A stretch of 64,000 nt of DNA from contig CM033394.1 of the NCBI GenBank assembly GCA_019426215.1, positions 13,412,195-13,476,194 of the forward strand, given 5' to 3'. Each line of letters begins with the position of its first letter. The first letter of the stretch is position 1. Positions 9,849 through 20,223 of the stretch are shown one piece after another. This DNA is from Buddleja alternifolia. Taxonomy: Eukaryota; Streptophyta; Magnoliopsida; Lamiales; Scrophulariaceae. A model generated the notes under the pieces. That model was not told the DNA's origin and did not search any database. It saw only the letters and a program-made list of their open reading frames with translations. Both the position numbers and the translations under genes were made by a program.

Positions 9849-12050
9849 ATGGCATTTGCTAAAGTTCCCAAGCTGACTGAATCAAATTATGACACATGGA
9901 AAGTTAAAGCATTTACATATCTCTGTTCATGTGATGATGACATGTGCGATATCATTTCAGATGGGCCAATCAAAATATATAAAGTTATCACGAGAGCACC
10001 TGGAGCCACAGAAGAAACTCCCGATGGTTACGTTGAAAAACCAAAACAAGAATGGACTCCAGATGAGCGTCGAAGAGCTAACTTGGACAATGTTGGACGT
10101 AACGCTCTATATACGGCTATTGGTGATAATGACAACTTATTTAACAAAATCAAATCTTGCAAAACTACTAAAGAAATATGGGATAAGTTGGCTACGATTT
10201 GTGGTGGCTCAGCCCAAATCAAAGAAAACAAACTTTCCATTGCCAAGGAAAAGTTTAATGGATTTAAGATGCTACCCAATGAAACGTTAGAGCAATTGGA
10301 TATAAGATTTACAGCTCTAGTTACAAAACTTACATCGTTGGGAATGGATTTACAGAACCGAGAAATGGTGGTCAAAATCTTTAGAAGCTTACCAAGTAAA
10401 TTCTTGATGAAGACAACCGCTATGAGAGAATCAAATATGCTGGATCTTCTAACTCCAGAAGACGCCTTTTCAGAACTAAAAGCATTTGAGTTCGAGTTGA
10501 ATTCTGCCAGTGATATTGTGAGTAGTCCAGTGATTGAATCTGGAGCGCTTATTGCATCAATCAAGGGCAAATCGGGTAATAAAGGAAAGAATTCAGATAT
10601 CAATGAGGAAGAAGAGTTGGCTTTGCTGAATAGATTCAGGAAGTTCTTGAGATATGAAAAGAAAGAAAAAGGTTTCAATAATCAAGGACAAAGTTCATAT
10701 CAAGCGCCCACTCCAGTACAACAACAGTACCAAGTGCCTCAGTATTCTGCTCCTTCACCCCAAGCGCCTGTTCAATATCAAGCGTCCACTCAAAATCTCT
10801 CAGCACCCGTGGTCTCAAAGCCACACACTGCAAGGTTATCAAATGAACAAAAGACGAAAACTAATCTTTGTTATAATTGCAGAAAACCGGGGCACTACCA
10901 GGTAAATTGCCCTTATCCAAACGTATCCCAGCCCTCAAGGCAGGATTACATGGATAGAAACCAATTCAGGAGCAACCTTCGGCAACAAGGTTTGCTAGCG
11001 GAATCAGAACCAGCATCCGCACCTGAAGATTTAGAGTCATCAGACGAAAGTAGTGATGATGATGAGCCATTAGATGACTCAGCGCTCATATGTCTCATGG
11101 CCAGAGATGATGAAGCGTCTCCTGAGGTAATCAATGAATTATCAATTCCTCTTTCTTATGATGAATTACTTGACAAAGTCAGAGAATACTACAATGAATG
11201 TCAAGAAGCTGCCAAAATATATCAAAATGATCTCGCTATTATTTCATCACTCACTAAAGATAAAGTAACGCTCAGAGCAGAGTTGCGAATTCAGCAAAAG
11301 TGCATTGAGAAAAACCAATCGCTTGAGAGTGAAGTTATTCAATTAAAAGGTGATCTTGATATAATAGTCAAGAGAGAAGCTGATTTGATCGCTAGACTTG
11401 CCAAATCAGAGCAGCTCATCTCATCATTATCAAAAGCCTCTAGACAGCTGGATAATGTGACTGAAGTAACCAGATTATTTGGTGAGAAGACCAGTTTAGG
11501 ATGCGATAAACTCGGTAAACAATCCAATCAATCTAATGTTACAACAAACAACAAAGGAAAGGGTGTTATCTTTGTTGAAAAAGGTTCACAAGGTCAAACT
11601 CAAAATGAACCAAGTGACAATGGTAAGAGGCCAAATGAGAAAGTCAAAACTAACTCAGGCAAGGGTAAAACTATGGCAAATGATTCAAAAAGACGGGTTT
11701 ATCCAAACGCTCAAAAAGCTAAAGATAAGACTGACAACTGTGAATCAAGCGCTAAGCGTCCAGCACCAAAAGTGCAACCCAAGCCAGTGCCAAGGAAATA
11801 CCAGCGTCAATATCCAAGACAGTCAAGATCATATTATCGATACTATGATGATTATGATTATGACTATTATTATAATCGTGGATATTATTATACATCCAAA
11901 AAGCACACACATCACAATGTGAAACCCAAAAAGACCAATAGTCCTACAATGAAGACTAGGCAAATATGGGTTCCTAAAGTTCTAATTCAAACTGACAATG
12001 TTACTAATGTTAAAGGACCCAAGCAACAATGGGTACCTAAACAGAAATAG
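9849..12050 (+). CDS. Sirevirus-type gag polyprotein of S2
   Basis: 733 aa, intact. It forms the retrotransposon particle and binds the RNA. Residues 1-215 are the Copia gag domain (starts FAKVPKLTESNYDTWK; contains EIWDKL, LDIRFTALV and FRSLPSKF). A Gln/Pro-rich linker follows (about 280-320), then a CCHC zinc knuckle CYNCRKPGHYQVNC at 341-354, an acidic segment (about 390-410), a probable coiled coil (430-520), a Lys/Asn-rich region, a Tyr/Asp-rich run near 665-680, and two WVPK motifs at the C-terminus. The start is the first ATG after the PBS. It ends at a TAG that is also present in S1. Pol follows in the same frame. Confidence 0.92.
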   Translation: MAFAKVPKLTESNYDTWKVKAFTYLCSCDDDMCDIISDGPIKIYKVITRAPGATEETPDGYVEKPKQEWTPDERRRANLDNVGRNALYTAIGDNDNLFNKIKSCKTTKEIWDKLATICGGSAQIKENKLSIAKEKFNGFKMLPNETLEQLDIRFTALVTKLTSLGMDLQNREMVVKIFRSLPSKFLMKTTAMRESNMLDLLTPEDAFSELKAFEFELNSASDIVSSPVIESGALIASIKGKSGNKGKNSDINEEEELALLNRFRKFLRYEKKEKGFNNQGQSSYQAPTPVQQQYQVPQYSAPSPQAPVQYQASTQNLSAPVVSKPHTARLSNEQKTKTNLCYNCRKPGHYQVNCPYPNVSQPSRQDYMDRNQFRSNLRQQGLLAESEPASAPEDLESSDESSDDDEPLDDSALICLMARDDEASPEVINELSIPLSYDELLDKVREYYNECQEAAKIYQNDLAIISSLTKDKVTLRAELRIQQKCIEKNQSLESEVIQLKGDLDIIVKREADLIARLAKSEQLISSLSKASRQLDNVTEVTRLFGEKTSLGCDKLGKQSNQSNVTTNNKGKGVIFVEKGSQGQTQNEPSDNGKRPNEKVKTNSGKGKTMANDSKRRVYPNAQKAKDKTDNCESSAKRPAPKVQPKPVPRKYQRQYPRQSRSYYRYYDDYDYDYYYNRGYYYTSKKHTHHNVKPKKTNSPTMKTRQIWVPKVLIQTDNVTNVKGPKQQWVPKQK

Positions 12051-12065
12051 AACTTCCCTTCTTGA

Positions 12066-14618
12066 GTGCAGGTACCTAGAACTAAAGTCGATACATCTGT
12101 TTGGTACTTTGATAGTGGATCGTCAAGGCACATGACTAGTTCCAAGGATCTTCTGATCAACTATCGAGCTGCCAATAGTCCTCAGGTTGTATTTGGTGAC
12201 AACTCCAAAGGTAAAACCAAAGGTATAGGTACTGTGCATAGGGGGAACATCATGATAAGTGATGTTTACTATGTTGAGGGTCTAAAGCACAATTTATTAA
12301 GCATAAGTCAATTTTGTGATAAAGGCTTTGAAGTAATATTCTCAAGTGACTGTTGCTATATAAATGACGCTAAGACTAAGTCTACTAAATTGAAAGGAAA
12401 AAGAACTAACAACGTATATTTGGTAGATTGGGGTTCAACACTTGATAACAACCCAACATGCTTTGTTGCTAAAAATGAATCTAAAAAGGATTGGTTATGG
12501 CATAGAAAAATGAACCACCTCAACTTTAAAACAATCTCTCAGCTTATAAGTCAAAATCTTGTAGAGGGATTACCAAATGGACCATTTCACAAGGATCGCC
12601 TTTGTGATGCTTGTCAAATGGGTAAACAAGTTAAGTCATCGTTCAAGAGAAAACCTCAGCTATCTACCTCTAGAATACTTGAACTACTTCACATGGATCT
12701 GTTTGGACCTGTTCAAACAACCAGTGTAAGCGGTAAAAAGTATACTTTGGTGATAGTAGATGATTTCTCTCAATTTACTTGGGTGGAATTTCTGTCATCC
12801 AAAGATGAAACATGTGACAAGTTAACAACGCTTATTCGACAACTTCAAACATTGAAAGATCTTAAAGTTGCAAGAATAAGAAGTGAACACGGTACTGAGT
12901 TTTCTAACAAGATTGTTGAGAAGTTTTGTGCAGAAAATGGAATACATCATGCGTATTCAGCTCCCAGAACTCCCCAACAAAATGGTGTTGCTGAGCGCCG
13001 GAACAGAACGCTAAAGGAAGCCGCTAGGACAATGTTAGCAGAATCCAAGCTTGCTCCTACGTTTTGGGCTGAAGCGATCAACACTTCGTGTTACACTCAA
13101 AATCGCTGCATGATCAACAAACAGCATGGAAAAACTCCATATGAACTATGGAAGGGACGTAAGCCAGATGTCTCATATTTTCACGTCTTTGGTTCTAAGT
13201 GCTTTATTCATAATAATGGATCCCAAAGCCTAAAGACATTTGATCCTAAAGCGGATGAGGGAATCTTTCTAGGCTACGCCAAGAATGGGAAGAATTTTCG
13301 CATCCTAAACAAGGGCAAATCGAAGGTTGAGGAATCTATTCATGTTGTTTTTGATGATGCTAACCAAGAACCGAGTAAGGTTCATATAAATGATGTAGGA
13401 GTTGAAGATCTTTGTCATCAAGCGTCTAAGATTACTATTGATGAAGATACTGACGACGATGATGAGATCTCAGTGCCACCTCCTAAGATTACTCGTGAGA
13501 TTACTCTGGATAATTATATAAGAAATGCTGATGATCATGAAGAGAGTGATCATCGAGAGCAAACAAGGAATTGTGAATTTGAAGCGCCTATGCAAGAAGG
13601 TAGTCAAGCGTCTGATCCCCAAGCGCCTATTCAATCTCTTAACCCCTTCCAACCAGATAGACTATGGCTGCGAGATCATCCACCAGAGCAAATTACTGGA
13701 GATATTGGAGCGCCTATTAGAACGAGAGCCGCTACATTCAATGAGGCTATGTTCGCAAGCTTTTTATCTCAGATGGAACCTAAGAAAGTGGATGAAGCGC
13801 TAAGTGATCCAAGTTGGATTGAAACCATGCAAGAAGAACTTAATCAATTTGAGCGTAGTAAGGTTTGGACACTAGTACCAAGACCAACTCACCAAGGAGT
13901 CATTGGAACTAGATGGGTTTATAGAAACAAGATGGATGAGAATGGCATTGTAATAAGAAACAAAGCCAGACTCGTAGCTCAAGGATATTGCCTAGCGTAT
14001 GCAGCGTTTAACAAGTTTACAGTGTATCAAATGGACGTGAAGAGTGCCTTCCTGAATGGTAAACTCCAAGAAGAAGTATATGTGGAGCAACCACCAGGAT
14101 TCTTCAACTACCATGGTAAGGGTATGGTGTACAAGCTAGACAAAGCACTTTATGGGCTTAAGCAAGCACCCCAAGCATGGTATGACACTCTCTCTATCTT
14201 TCTTATTGGTAAAGGCTTTTCAAAAGGCAGCGTTGATACAACGTTATTTAAAATTACCAATAACGAAGATATTCTCTTAGTCCAAATTTATGTTGATGAT
14301 ATCATATTTGGCTCTACTAACAAGTGTCTGTGTGAGAAATTTTTGAAAATGATGCAGGAACAATTTGAAATGAGCATGATGGGTGAGTTAACTTTCTTCT
14401 TAGGATTACAAGTTAAACAACTCCTTAATAGAATATTTATTAACCAAGCTAAATATACGAGAGACATGATTAAGAAATTTGTTATGGAAAATACATCATA
14501 TTCAAAAATTCCAATGAGCCAAACGCTTAAGTTAGATAAAGATGAAAGTGGAAAGAAAGTTGATATCACTAATTATAGAGGTATCATTGGATCACTTCTT
14601 TATCTTACTTGCCAGTAG
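12066..14618 (+). pseudogene. S2 pol: protease, integrase, reverse transcriptase (disabled)
   Basis: 850 codons in the gag frame, 15 nt after the gag stop. The aspartic protease motif DSGSSRHMT has its Asp at residue 16. Next come the integrase zinc region (WLWHRKMNH...CDACQMGK, about 150-190) and the integrase core with MDLFGP, then RSEHGTEF where the usual second catalytic Asp is Glu (residue 274), and NGVAERRNR. The reverse transcriptase has [11 protein letters not shown] and YVDD (742-745). Compared with the Copia consensus, about 23 residues including DETFAPV are missing after VAQGYC (junction near 13991), in frame. A one-base insertion (T, about 14609) shifts the frame at LYLT, separating RNase H. 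Activity in cis is therefore unlikely. Confidence 0.9.
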
Positions 14619-15237
14619 ACCTGATATCATGTTTTCGGTATGCATGTGTGCACGATTTCAAGCTGATCCTAAAGAGTCACACTTAATTGCTGCCAAGAAA
14701 ATCCTTAAATACCTAAAAGGCACACAAAATGTGGGCTTATGGTATCCTAAGGATTCTCCTTTTGAACTAATCGGTTACTCAGATGCAGATTTTGCAGGTT
14801 GCAAAATAGATCGTAAAAGTACTAGTGGTACTTGTCAATTTCTAGGTGATAGGTTAGTTTCATGGCATAGCAAGAAACAACAATCCATAGCTACCTCCAC
14901 AGCCGAAGCTGAGTATGTAGCTGCAGGAAGTTGTTGTGCACAAGTTTTATGGATGAGGCAACAACTTAGAGATTATGAAACAATCCTAGGTCCAACCCCC
15001 ATTCTTTGTGATAACCAAAGCGCTCTAGTCATGACTCAAAACCCTGTTCTTCATTCAAGAACCAAACACATTGACATTAGATACCGTTTCCTTCGTGACC
15101 ATGTTCAAAAGAAAGATATCTCCATGCATTTTATTGGAACTGACAAACAATTGGCAGATATCTTCACCAAAGCGCTCAACGAACAACGCTTTCTCACTTT
15201 GAGAAGTGAACTAGGTATGATTGATTTAAACGCCTAA
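14611..15237 (+). pseudogene. S2 pol C-terminal part: RT tail and RNase H
   Basis: Continuation of pol in the next frame after the one-base insertion. It starts [10 protein letters not shown] and contains the RNase H landmarks YSDADFAGC, RKSTSGTCQFLG, STAEAEYVA, CDNQSALVM, RTKHIDIRYRFLRDH and LADIFTKAL. It ends at TAA 15235-15237. Sequence within the fragment is intact, so the frameshift is the only break on this side. Confidence 0.9.
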
Positions 15238-15269
15238 TCATCAAGCATCATACTTTATTAGACATACAA

Positions 15270-15280
15270 TTTAGGGGGAA
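15270..15280 (+). promoter_or_regulatory. Internal polypurine tract 1 of S2
   Basis: TTTAGGGGGAA, 33 nt after the pol stop. It resembles the plus-strand priming tract of Copia elements but is 5 kb from the 3' LTR. Repeated polypurine tracts downstream of pol are described for Sireviruses. Confidence 0.6.
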
Positions 15281-15343
15281 TCCACTTGGTTTATGTCTAA
15301 CAGTTTTCTTTGCAAAACAAAACAAATGGTACAAGTTATCAAA

Positions 15344-15354
15344 TTTAGGGGGAA
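15344..15354 (+). promoter_or_regulatory. Internal polypurine tract 2 of S2
   Basis: Second exact copy of TTTAGGGGGAA, 74 nt after the first, in non-coding sequence. Confidence 0.6.
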
Positions 15355-16062
15355 CCTTAAAATTATACTTGAACATAACTAAGCGTCAATGATCAAAAAC
15401 TTTCAGATGCATGATCATCAACGCTCAGTATTCTTTTGTGTAATATGTTGGACGCTAAACCATAAAAGGAACTTAGCTTTAAGCGTCCATATTGTCTCCA
15501 ATAAGTGGTATTAAGCGTTGAAACTATTCCATTCAACACTTAATATAAAAATGATTTTAAAAATTCATGCACAAAACCTTTTTACACGCTCCTTGAAGTA
15601 GTGGATAGACTCAACAGTCTATTGTGTACTCTATCCACACACTTCTATCACATCAAACTGGCGGGTAATCAAAAACTTTTTCAAAATGACGGTTCAGAGA
15701 TAGCACGTGTTTGTGTACGTGTCAGTGTACAAACGGGCGCGTGCGTTACACTCTGAAAATGCCAAACGTTTTTAAAAACTTTAACTCGGATGTCAAATCT
15801 TTATATGAGAATTACCAAATGTAACTTCTCTCTATTACACAAAACTCGCGTCCGCGGTTAATGAATTCATGGCTGAGATTAAAACTCTTTACACGTGTGT
15901 CAATCCTACAGAGATAAGAGAACACAAGTTTCAAAAATTAACCTCCGTCATTTAAAACACAATTTGCAGAAAATTCATTTACTCATACTCCAAAATCTCT
16001 GCAAATTTACTTTCTCTCTCTCAAAAGCAAGAGCAAATCTCAGTTCATCTATTTCATTAAAA
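15355..16062 (+). other. Spacer between pol and the accessory gene of S2
   Basis: No coding domain recognised. The frame from 15895 that joins the accessory gene has no family-like sequence before Met 16063, so I treat this stretch as leader. It has many AGCG/CGCT motifs and pyrimidine-rich tracts (CTTTCTCTCTC near 16012). It might hold a separate promoter for the accessory gene; none is evident. Confidence 0.4.
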
Positions 16063-19000
16063 ATGGCACCAAAGAAATCCTCGTCTACTTCTGCCGAAGC
16101 TACCATCAAGGTTACTGAAGGCCTTGTTGTCGACTGGAAATTTTTGTATGAGCAACCTCAGATCAATCTAACAGATATGATGGATATGGTTGTCAAAGCT
16201 GGGCTCAAGCCATTCTTGACTCAATACTCGTATCTGTTTCCAACTGAAGTGGATACCTTCTGGAGGACTGCCAAACCTTCAGAGGACAAGAAGTCTATCT
16301 CTTGTCTAACTCCTCTATCCTCGAAGGAGCCTCCCAAGGAATTCACTCTGACTGCTGCCTCCATTGCCGAGAACTTCAAACTCCCAAATGAGGGTGAGGC
16401 ACTGGATTCTATTACTTTAAAACAGATCAAGGAAGCATGGACAACCATGAGTGCGTACGACGATGTACCCTACACTCAATATTTTGAAAAGAAAGACCTG
16501 GTGTCCAAATACCGGGTATTGGCTGATTTCTGCAGCAAGATCATAGAATGCCGAGTGGGAACCTTTGATAAGGTGAATCTAGTACAATTCCAGATAATGG
16601 CTGCCATACTCTTGAACATCAAAATCAACTGGAGTGAGTACGTTTTTGGAAGATTTCGGGACTATTTAAGCGGCTCGAATAAACCGTATGGGCTTGTCCT
16701 TAGTGACCTTTTATACAAATCACAGTGTGTATATTCTTCTGGTCTTCCGTTGAATAAGACCAAGTTGCTGGGAAAAAGGATTTTGAACAATCTCTTCAAT
16801 CCTCCCAAAATTGGTGGTGCTGCCAAACCACTATCTGAGCGTCTGGAAGTACGTCAAGCGTCCGATAAAGAAGCGGAGCGTCCAGTGCCAGAAAAAGCTG
16901 TGAAGCGTCCGGCTGCAACCAAGAAGAGGGCTCCCAAAAAGCCCAAAGTTAAATTTGCCGCCTCCTCTCAAAAGGTTGATGAGGAAACCGATGAGGATGC
17001 AGAGGACAAGTTACCTCTCAAAAGACGGAAGCTGGAAGGGATCATTAAACAAATAGACTTTGAAGAACTAGTTGCTGATCCTCCCTCTCAAACTCTCAAG
17101 CTCGTTGAAGAAGTCAACGTGAAGAAAATCTTCAAGCGTTCCAGGACTAGCAAGCGTCGAGCTACTCCCGTTCCTGAAGAGCCTGAGACTGATGAGCCAA
17201 GCGCTCAAGTTACTGTTGATCCAAGCGCTCAAAGTATTGCTGTTGAGACAAGTTCTCAGGGTAAGTTTATTTCTTCCCACAGCATCTATTTCCTACATCT
17301 ATAGAAGATCCTGCTCCTATAGAGGATAGTTCCTCTCTTTCAGCTATAGTTCCAGCTGCTGGTGAAGCGACAACTGATATCATCCTGGATGTTGACTTGA
17401 CCGAAGTCGTTACTATCGCTAAAGATGTTGCCGCAGAAGTTGCTGCAATTGAAGCTGAGGAATCTGCTGCTACAGAGGTTCAGACTTCATCTCCTGTTCA
17501 GGATATAACAGAGGCACGCTCAGAAGGTCAGAGCGATGCTGAAGACATTCCAGCGCCTAGACACTTCTTCCAACTTGACCCGCTAACGATGATTGATCAT
17601 TCAATCAATTATATGCCCCCAGCGCTCGAAGAAGATTTCATTCCTGCAGGATACAACGAAGAGAGATATATTGCTGCAGAGAATGATGTTGCTCAACTGA
17701 TTGATTTTGACAGTCAAATCAAAGCCATCATACAAGACAGACAAGGAGGCCGAACTCCTAGAGGTGATATGGACTTAGCATACTATCTGGATTATGGGCA
17801 CAGCAAGCCAACCGGGTTCGCCCTAAGGGATTACAGCATTCGTATGTATGAGCCTCTGCGTCCTAGCTTTCTCAATCCTTCAGAGTCAGTCTTGAACAGA
17901 GAAGGATACACACATTTCCCTTAGACTGCCCATAGCCCTGAAAGTCGTGCATCAGTCCATCCACTTCGTATGTGGAAGAATAAGGCTGCTCATGCCGTTG
18001 AGCGTCTCGAATCGTTGACAGACTTGCTTCAGACTGAAGCTGATGCCTATTTTGACAGCGTCTGGAATGCTAACTATCAGCCTGATAGATATCGTTTTGA
18101 AGCAATCAGAGATATTCATCTTGAAGGCATTCGCGCTATGGTGACTGCTGGCGCAGACTTCTGCATAAATGAAGTTAACTGAGTTGAAGCATATGTGGGA
18201 CACAAATATACCTTCTCAGAGCTAGTCCAAGCTCCCCATCTTTTCGGCATAGGCATGCATGACAAGAAGCGTCAGTTCGCCAAGTATTGCCTCAAGCAGC
18301 GTCAACAGAGAGTCGGACCTGTTCTCAAGCTCCCAATTGTTAGACATCAAATTGAACAGTGTCTGCGTCAAGAGCTTCACAGATTTTCCACTACCCCTCT
18401 TTTGTTCAACGCTCAAACCTCTTCCAGTGGTACATCTGGTGTATTGTGCTTGAATTTTGCCCCAAGCCACTGTGAAGAAAACTTCAATCTGATGGTGAAG
18501 ATTTTGACTCCTGTCTCTCTATTCGATAAGATCTTCACTGCCAATCTTAGATCTTGGAACGGCTCAGTAATCAGTCCATTCAAAGGATATCCACTGCTCC
18601 CTTCAATCCGCAGCGAGGTACTTGATCACTATGAGTTTGTCCTCTCCCTGCTTGAAAGGAATCAAGAGCTGGCTCAAGCACTTTATCCATATCTTGAAGA
18701 GTACTATGCTGATTGTGTACTTGCACATCGGCGTCCTACGTCTCTTCCCTCTGACTGCTTGATTGGATTTTCCAGACAATACTGTCCAGATTCACTCTTC
18801 TCCATCGCTCAAACGCCATCCAAAGTCTTCCCAAATCATGTGCTTGATATCATTGGTCCAATGCACATCAGGGCTATTGATAGTCCCCTTCGCACATACA
18901 TCTTCGGTACTTGTATTTCCCGAACCAGACTCACTGAACTCTTGGACTCTGCATCCACTTCTTATGCCGATCTAGCACGCTGGAACTTCCAATTCGATGA

Positions 19001-19967
19001 CTTTCGTCAACCAGAGTCAACGCTTGAGGAAGCGCCTGATAAATCAGCTGAAGCGTTCAAGTCTGCAGTTACAAGTATTCCACCGTCTGCTGAAGAACTC
19101 GTTCAAGCGTCTCCACCAAAGGATATTCCTGACGCTTCTGAACCTGTTACTGTTGATAGTACTAAGGATCTGTCTCTTGACATTTGAGGTACTATTTTTG
19201 ATCCAGCCCATCAAGTTTCTTTTGACTCTCTCAAACACTCATCAAGGTTCAAGCGACCGGCTCCTCAAGCGGTTCCTTCAGCTGAGAGTCAATCTTTTGG
19301 TCCTTTGCTCAAATCCGTCTTGGAGAATATTAGCGCCCACGCTACTCAGAACGAAGAATCTCTCCATTGGATTAAAGACGATCTGGCAAAGATTGAAACT
19401 CACGTAATGAGCGCCCAAATTGCTCATATGCGTAGTTCAGCTCAAGCGGCTGTTGGTGAGTGCAAGCAAGATTTTCAAGAAATGCATGATGCCACTCAAG
19501 CAACCCAACTTGCCATGAAAGAAGAGCTTGAGAAGCGCCTTGAAACCCTTGAGACCTCTATAAATGATGCTACCAGCGCCAAGCTTCTCGCTCTGCAGGA
19601 ACGCTTCGACAAGCGTCTGGATGACCTCACAAATTCTGTGTCTCAGATTGCTCATCAGGTCAGTTTACTCACAGATCATTTCTTAAAGTCTGATGATGGC
19701 AATAAGGGGGAAAAGAAGAAGAAAGGAGAAAAGAGGAAAGCGTCTAGTTCAAGAGCTGAAGAGAGGAAGATGACTGACTTTATCCAAGCTTTTCGAATCT
19801 ACCTAAGGTATATTGGTGTTGACCCAACTGACTGGGACAATCATTTTACTGCCTTCAAAAAGAGACAACAAAAAGAAAACAAGCTCATAATCAACAAAGA
19901 TCATGAAGTAATGATGACCTTGGAAGGCAATCTGACTGAAGCTATCCGAGCTGAAATGCCCAAGTGA
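16063..19967 (+). pseudogene. Accessory ('env-like position') gene of S2, 1,273 codons with one intron
   Basis: No family confidently recognised. Met 16063 (MAPKKSSSTSAE) is preferred over the upstream in-frame Met at 15895, which has a UTR-like leader. Removing a GTAAGT...CTTTCAG intron (17261-17343, 83 nt) joins exon A (16063-17260) in frame to exon B (17344-19967). Exon B is one continuous frame broken only by TAG 17922, TGA 18180 and TGA 19185 (codons 593, 679, 1014). Features: a globular N-terminal region (about 20-230) reminiscent of the 'putative plant transposon protein' family, a basic NLS-like stretch at 281-295, an acidic and Ala/Glu-rich middle, a globular region (about 680-920), a predicted coiled coil (about 1060-1180) and a Lys-rich patch (about 1188). 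I see no signal peptide or membrane segment, so 'envelope' describes position, not function. Confidence 0.7.
17261..17343 (+). other. Predicted intron in the S2 accessory gene
   Basis: Donor CAGG|GTAAGT, acceptor CCTCTCTTTCAG with a good pyrimidine tract, length 83 nt. Splicing restores the reading frame exactly (phase 1) and removes the stop TAG at 17302-17304. An alternative 22-nt removal ending at CCCACAG does not restore the frame and is too short for a plant intron. Confidence 0.65.
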
Positions 19968-20207
19968 TACAGAGTCAGACCAAGACATTAAAGCTTTCTA
20001 ATTTTACATTATCTATATTCTTGTCTCTTATATCTTCACTTGTTCAGTTGTAAAAATGCCTGTAATTCTCGATATATATAAAATGTATTTTTTAGCTGAA
20101 ACATCTCGTTGAAGCGTAACTAACTTTAACTAACGTTATCTAATCAAGCTAATTTTTACTTTTGGTTTTCTAACTTTTGAACTATAAAAGAGTAAATATT
20201 GCCATCA

Positions 20208-20223
20208 TCAAAAAAGGGGAAAT
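20208..20223 (+). promoter_or_regulatory. Polypurine tract of S2 at the 3' LTR
   Basis: TCAAAAAAGGGGAAAT immediately before the 3' LTR. It is the expected plus-strand primer site and resembles SIRE-type tracts. Confidence 0.85.

Noticed and set aside
10028..10678. 216-aa reverse-strand frame opposite gag
   Set aside because: Antisense shadow of the well-supported gag gene.
15895..16062. Longer N-terminus of the accessory gene
   Set aside because: The 56 residues before MAPKK look like translated pyrimidine-rich leader.
17261..17282. A 22-nt intron GTAAGT...CCACAG in the accessory gene
   Set aside because: Too short for a plant intron, and it does not restore the reading frame; the 83-nt alternative does.
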